From Pontiellaceae bacterium (GTDB lineage: Bacteria > Verrucomicrobiota > Kiritimatiellia > Kiritimatiellales > Pontiellaceae): 5,502 nucleotides of DNA. The stretch spans positions 1 through 5,502 of the forward strand of contig JAFGWS010000070.1 in NCBI GenBank assembly GCA_016937035.1, in the 5' to 3' direction. Below, one piece after another: positions 5,433 to 5,502 of this stretch; positions within the stretch are counted from its first letter, which is position 1; every line of letters starts with the position of its first letter. The position numbers were made by a program, and so were the translations under genes. A model generated the notes under the pieces. It was not told where the DNA came from. It searched no databases and saw nothing but the letters and a program-made list of their open reading frames with translations.

Positions 5433-5494
5433 CGTATCTGACCGAATCGCACATTGAATCCGCTGCCGAACAAAGCACCGGGAGGCATTTATGA
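5429..5494 (+). pseudogene. 21-codon ORF resembling the HsdR N-terminus
   Basis: ATG 5429 overlaps the RAYT stop (ATGA). The first residues, MTYLTESHIESAA, resemble the opening of type I restriction subunits HsdR, which often begin with a short M-x-x-LTES-x-IE-x-A stretch before the nuclease domain. After residue 14 the likeness ends and the frame stops with TGA at 5492-5494. It could be an hsdR 5' end cut off by insertion of the next gene, a duplicated hsdR start by analogy with the hsdM tail, or chance. The order hsdM-hsdS-hsdR makes the hsdR reading likely. The match is short and from memory of the family. Confidence 0.45.
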
Positions 5495-5502
5495 ACAAAA
5501 AC
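5491..5502 (+). CDS. Start of a further gene (only 4 codons in window)
   Basis: ATG 5491 overlaps the stop of the preceding short ORF (ATGA) and is preceded by GGGAGG (5480-5485) at 5 nt. Only MNKN is visible, so no identity can be given. The overlap and ribosome site suggest it continues the coupled operon. Confidence 0.4.

Overview
The window is an accessory-genome island built around a type I restriction-modification operon on the plus strand. It holds hsdM (DNA methyltransferase), a YhcG/DUF1016-family PDDEXK nuclease, hsdS (specificity subunit) and a RAYT (REP-associated Y1/HUH tyrosine transposase). It ends with a short ORF that starts like HsdR and the first codons of another gene. The host is a bacterium with fairly GC-rich coding sequence and strong Shine-Dalgarno signals. 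The gene set and the coding-embedded palindromes would suit a Gram-negative environmental lineage such as the deltaproteobacterial (Desulfobacterota) group, but that is a guess; the window has no taxonomic marker.

Layout. Positions 2-217 carry the C-terminal end of an unidentified gene. Positions 218-791 have no convincing protein gene. They hold a run of at least four dyad symmetries (254-274, 291-342, 385-417, 439-489), one small ORF with a good ribosome site (638-727) and a weak promoter/operator candidate just before hsdM. From 792 to the end every plus-strand gene overlaps the next: hsdM/yhcG by 11 nt, yhcG/mini-ORF by ATGA, mini-ORF/hsdS by 11 nt, hsdS/RAYT by TGATG, RAYT/hsdR-like ORF by ATGA, and that ORF/last gene by ATGA. 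This looks like one translationally coupled operon.

Two layers of rearrangement stand out. First, yhcG sits between hsdM and hsdS and is flanked by two diverged copies (52 of 60 nt identical) of the last 60 nt of hsdM. These include the internal GGAGGA ribosome site, the overlapping start codon and the hsdM stop, so each downstream gene has the same translational junction. Second, a 28-nt palindrome that begins with GTAG or GCAG occurs five times, always inside coding sequence and without breaking the frame: two copies in hsdM and three in the RAYT gene itself. Four of the five are read in the same phase and give peptides like [13 protein letters not shown] at the foot of a hairpin is the known hallmark of REP elements recognised by RAYTs, so the RAYT is the obvious candidate for having spread this element. 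A different pair of palindromes lies in the interdomain linker of yhcG.

Expected working: HsdM and HsdS form the sequence-specific adenine methyltransferase, with HsdS carrying two target-recognition domains. A full HsdR is not visible here and would have to lie downstream. YhcG is an accessory nuclease of unproven role. The RAYT probably acts on the palindromes rather than in restriction, although it is wired into the same operon.
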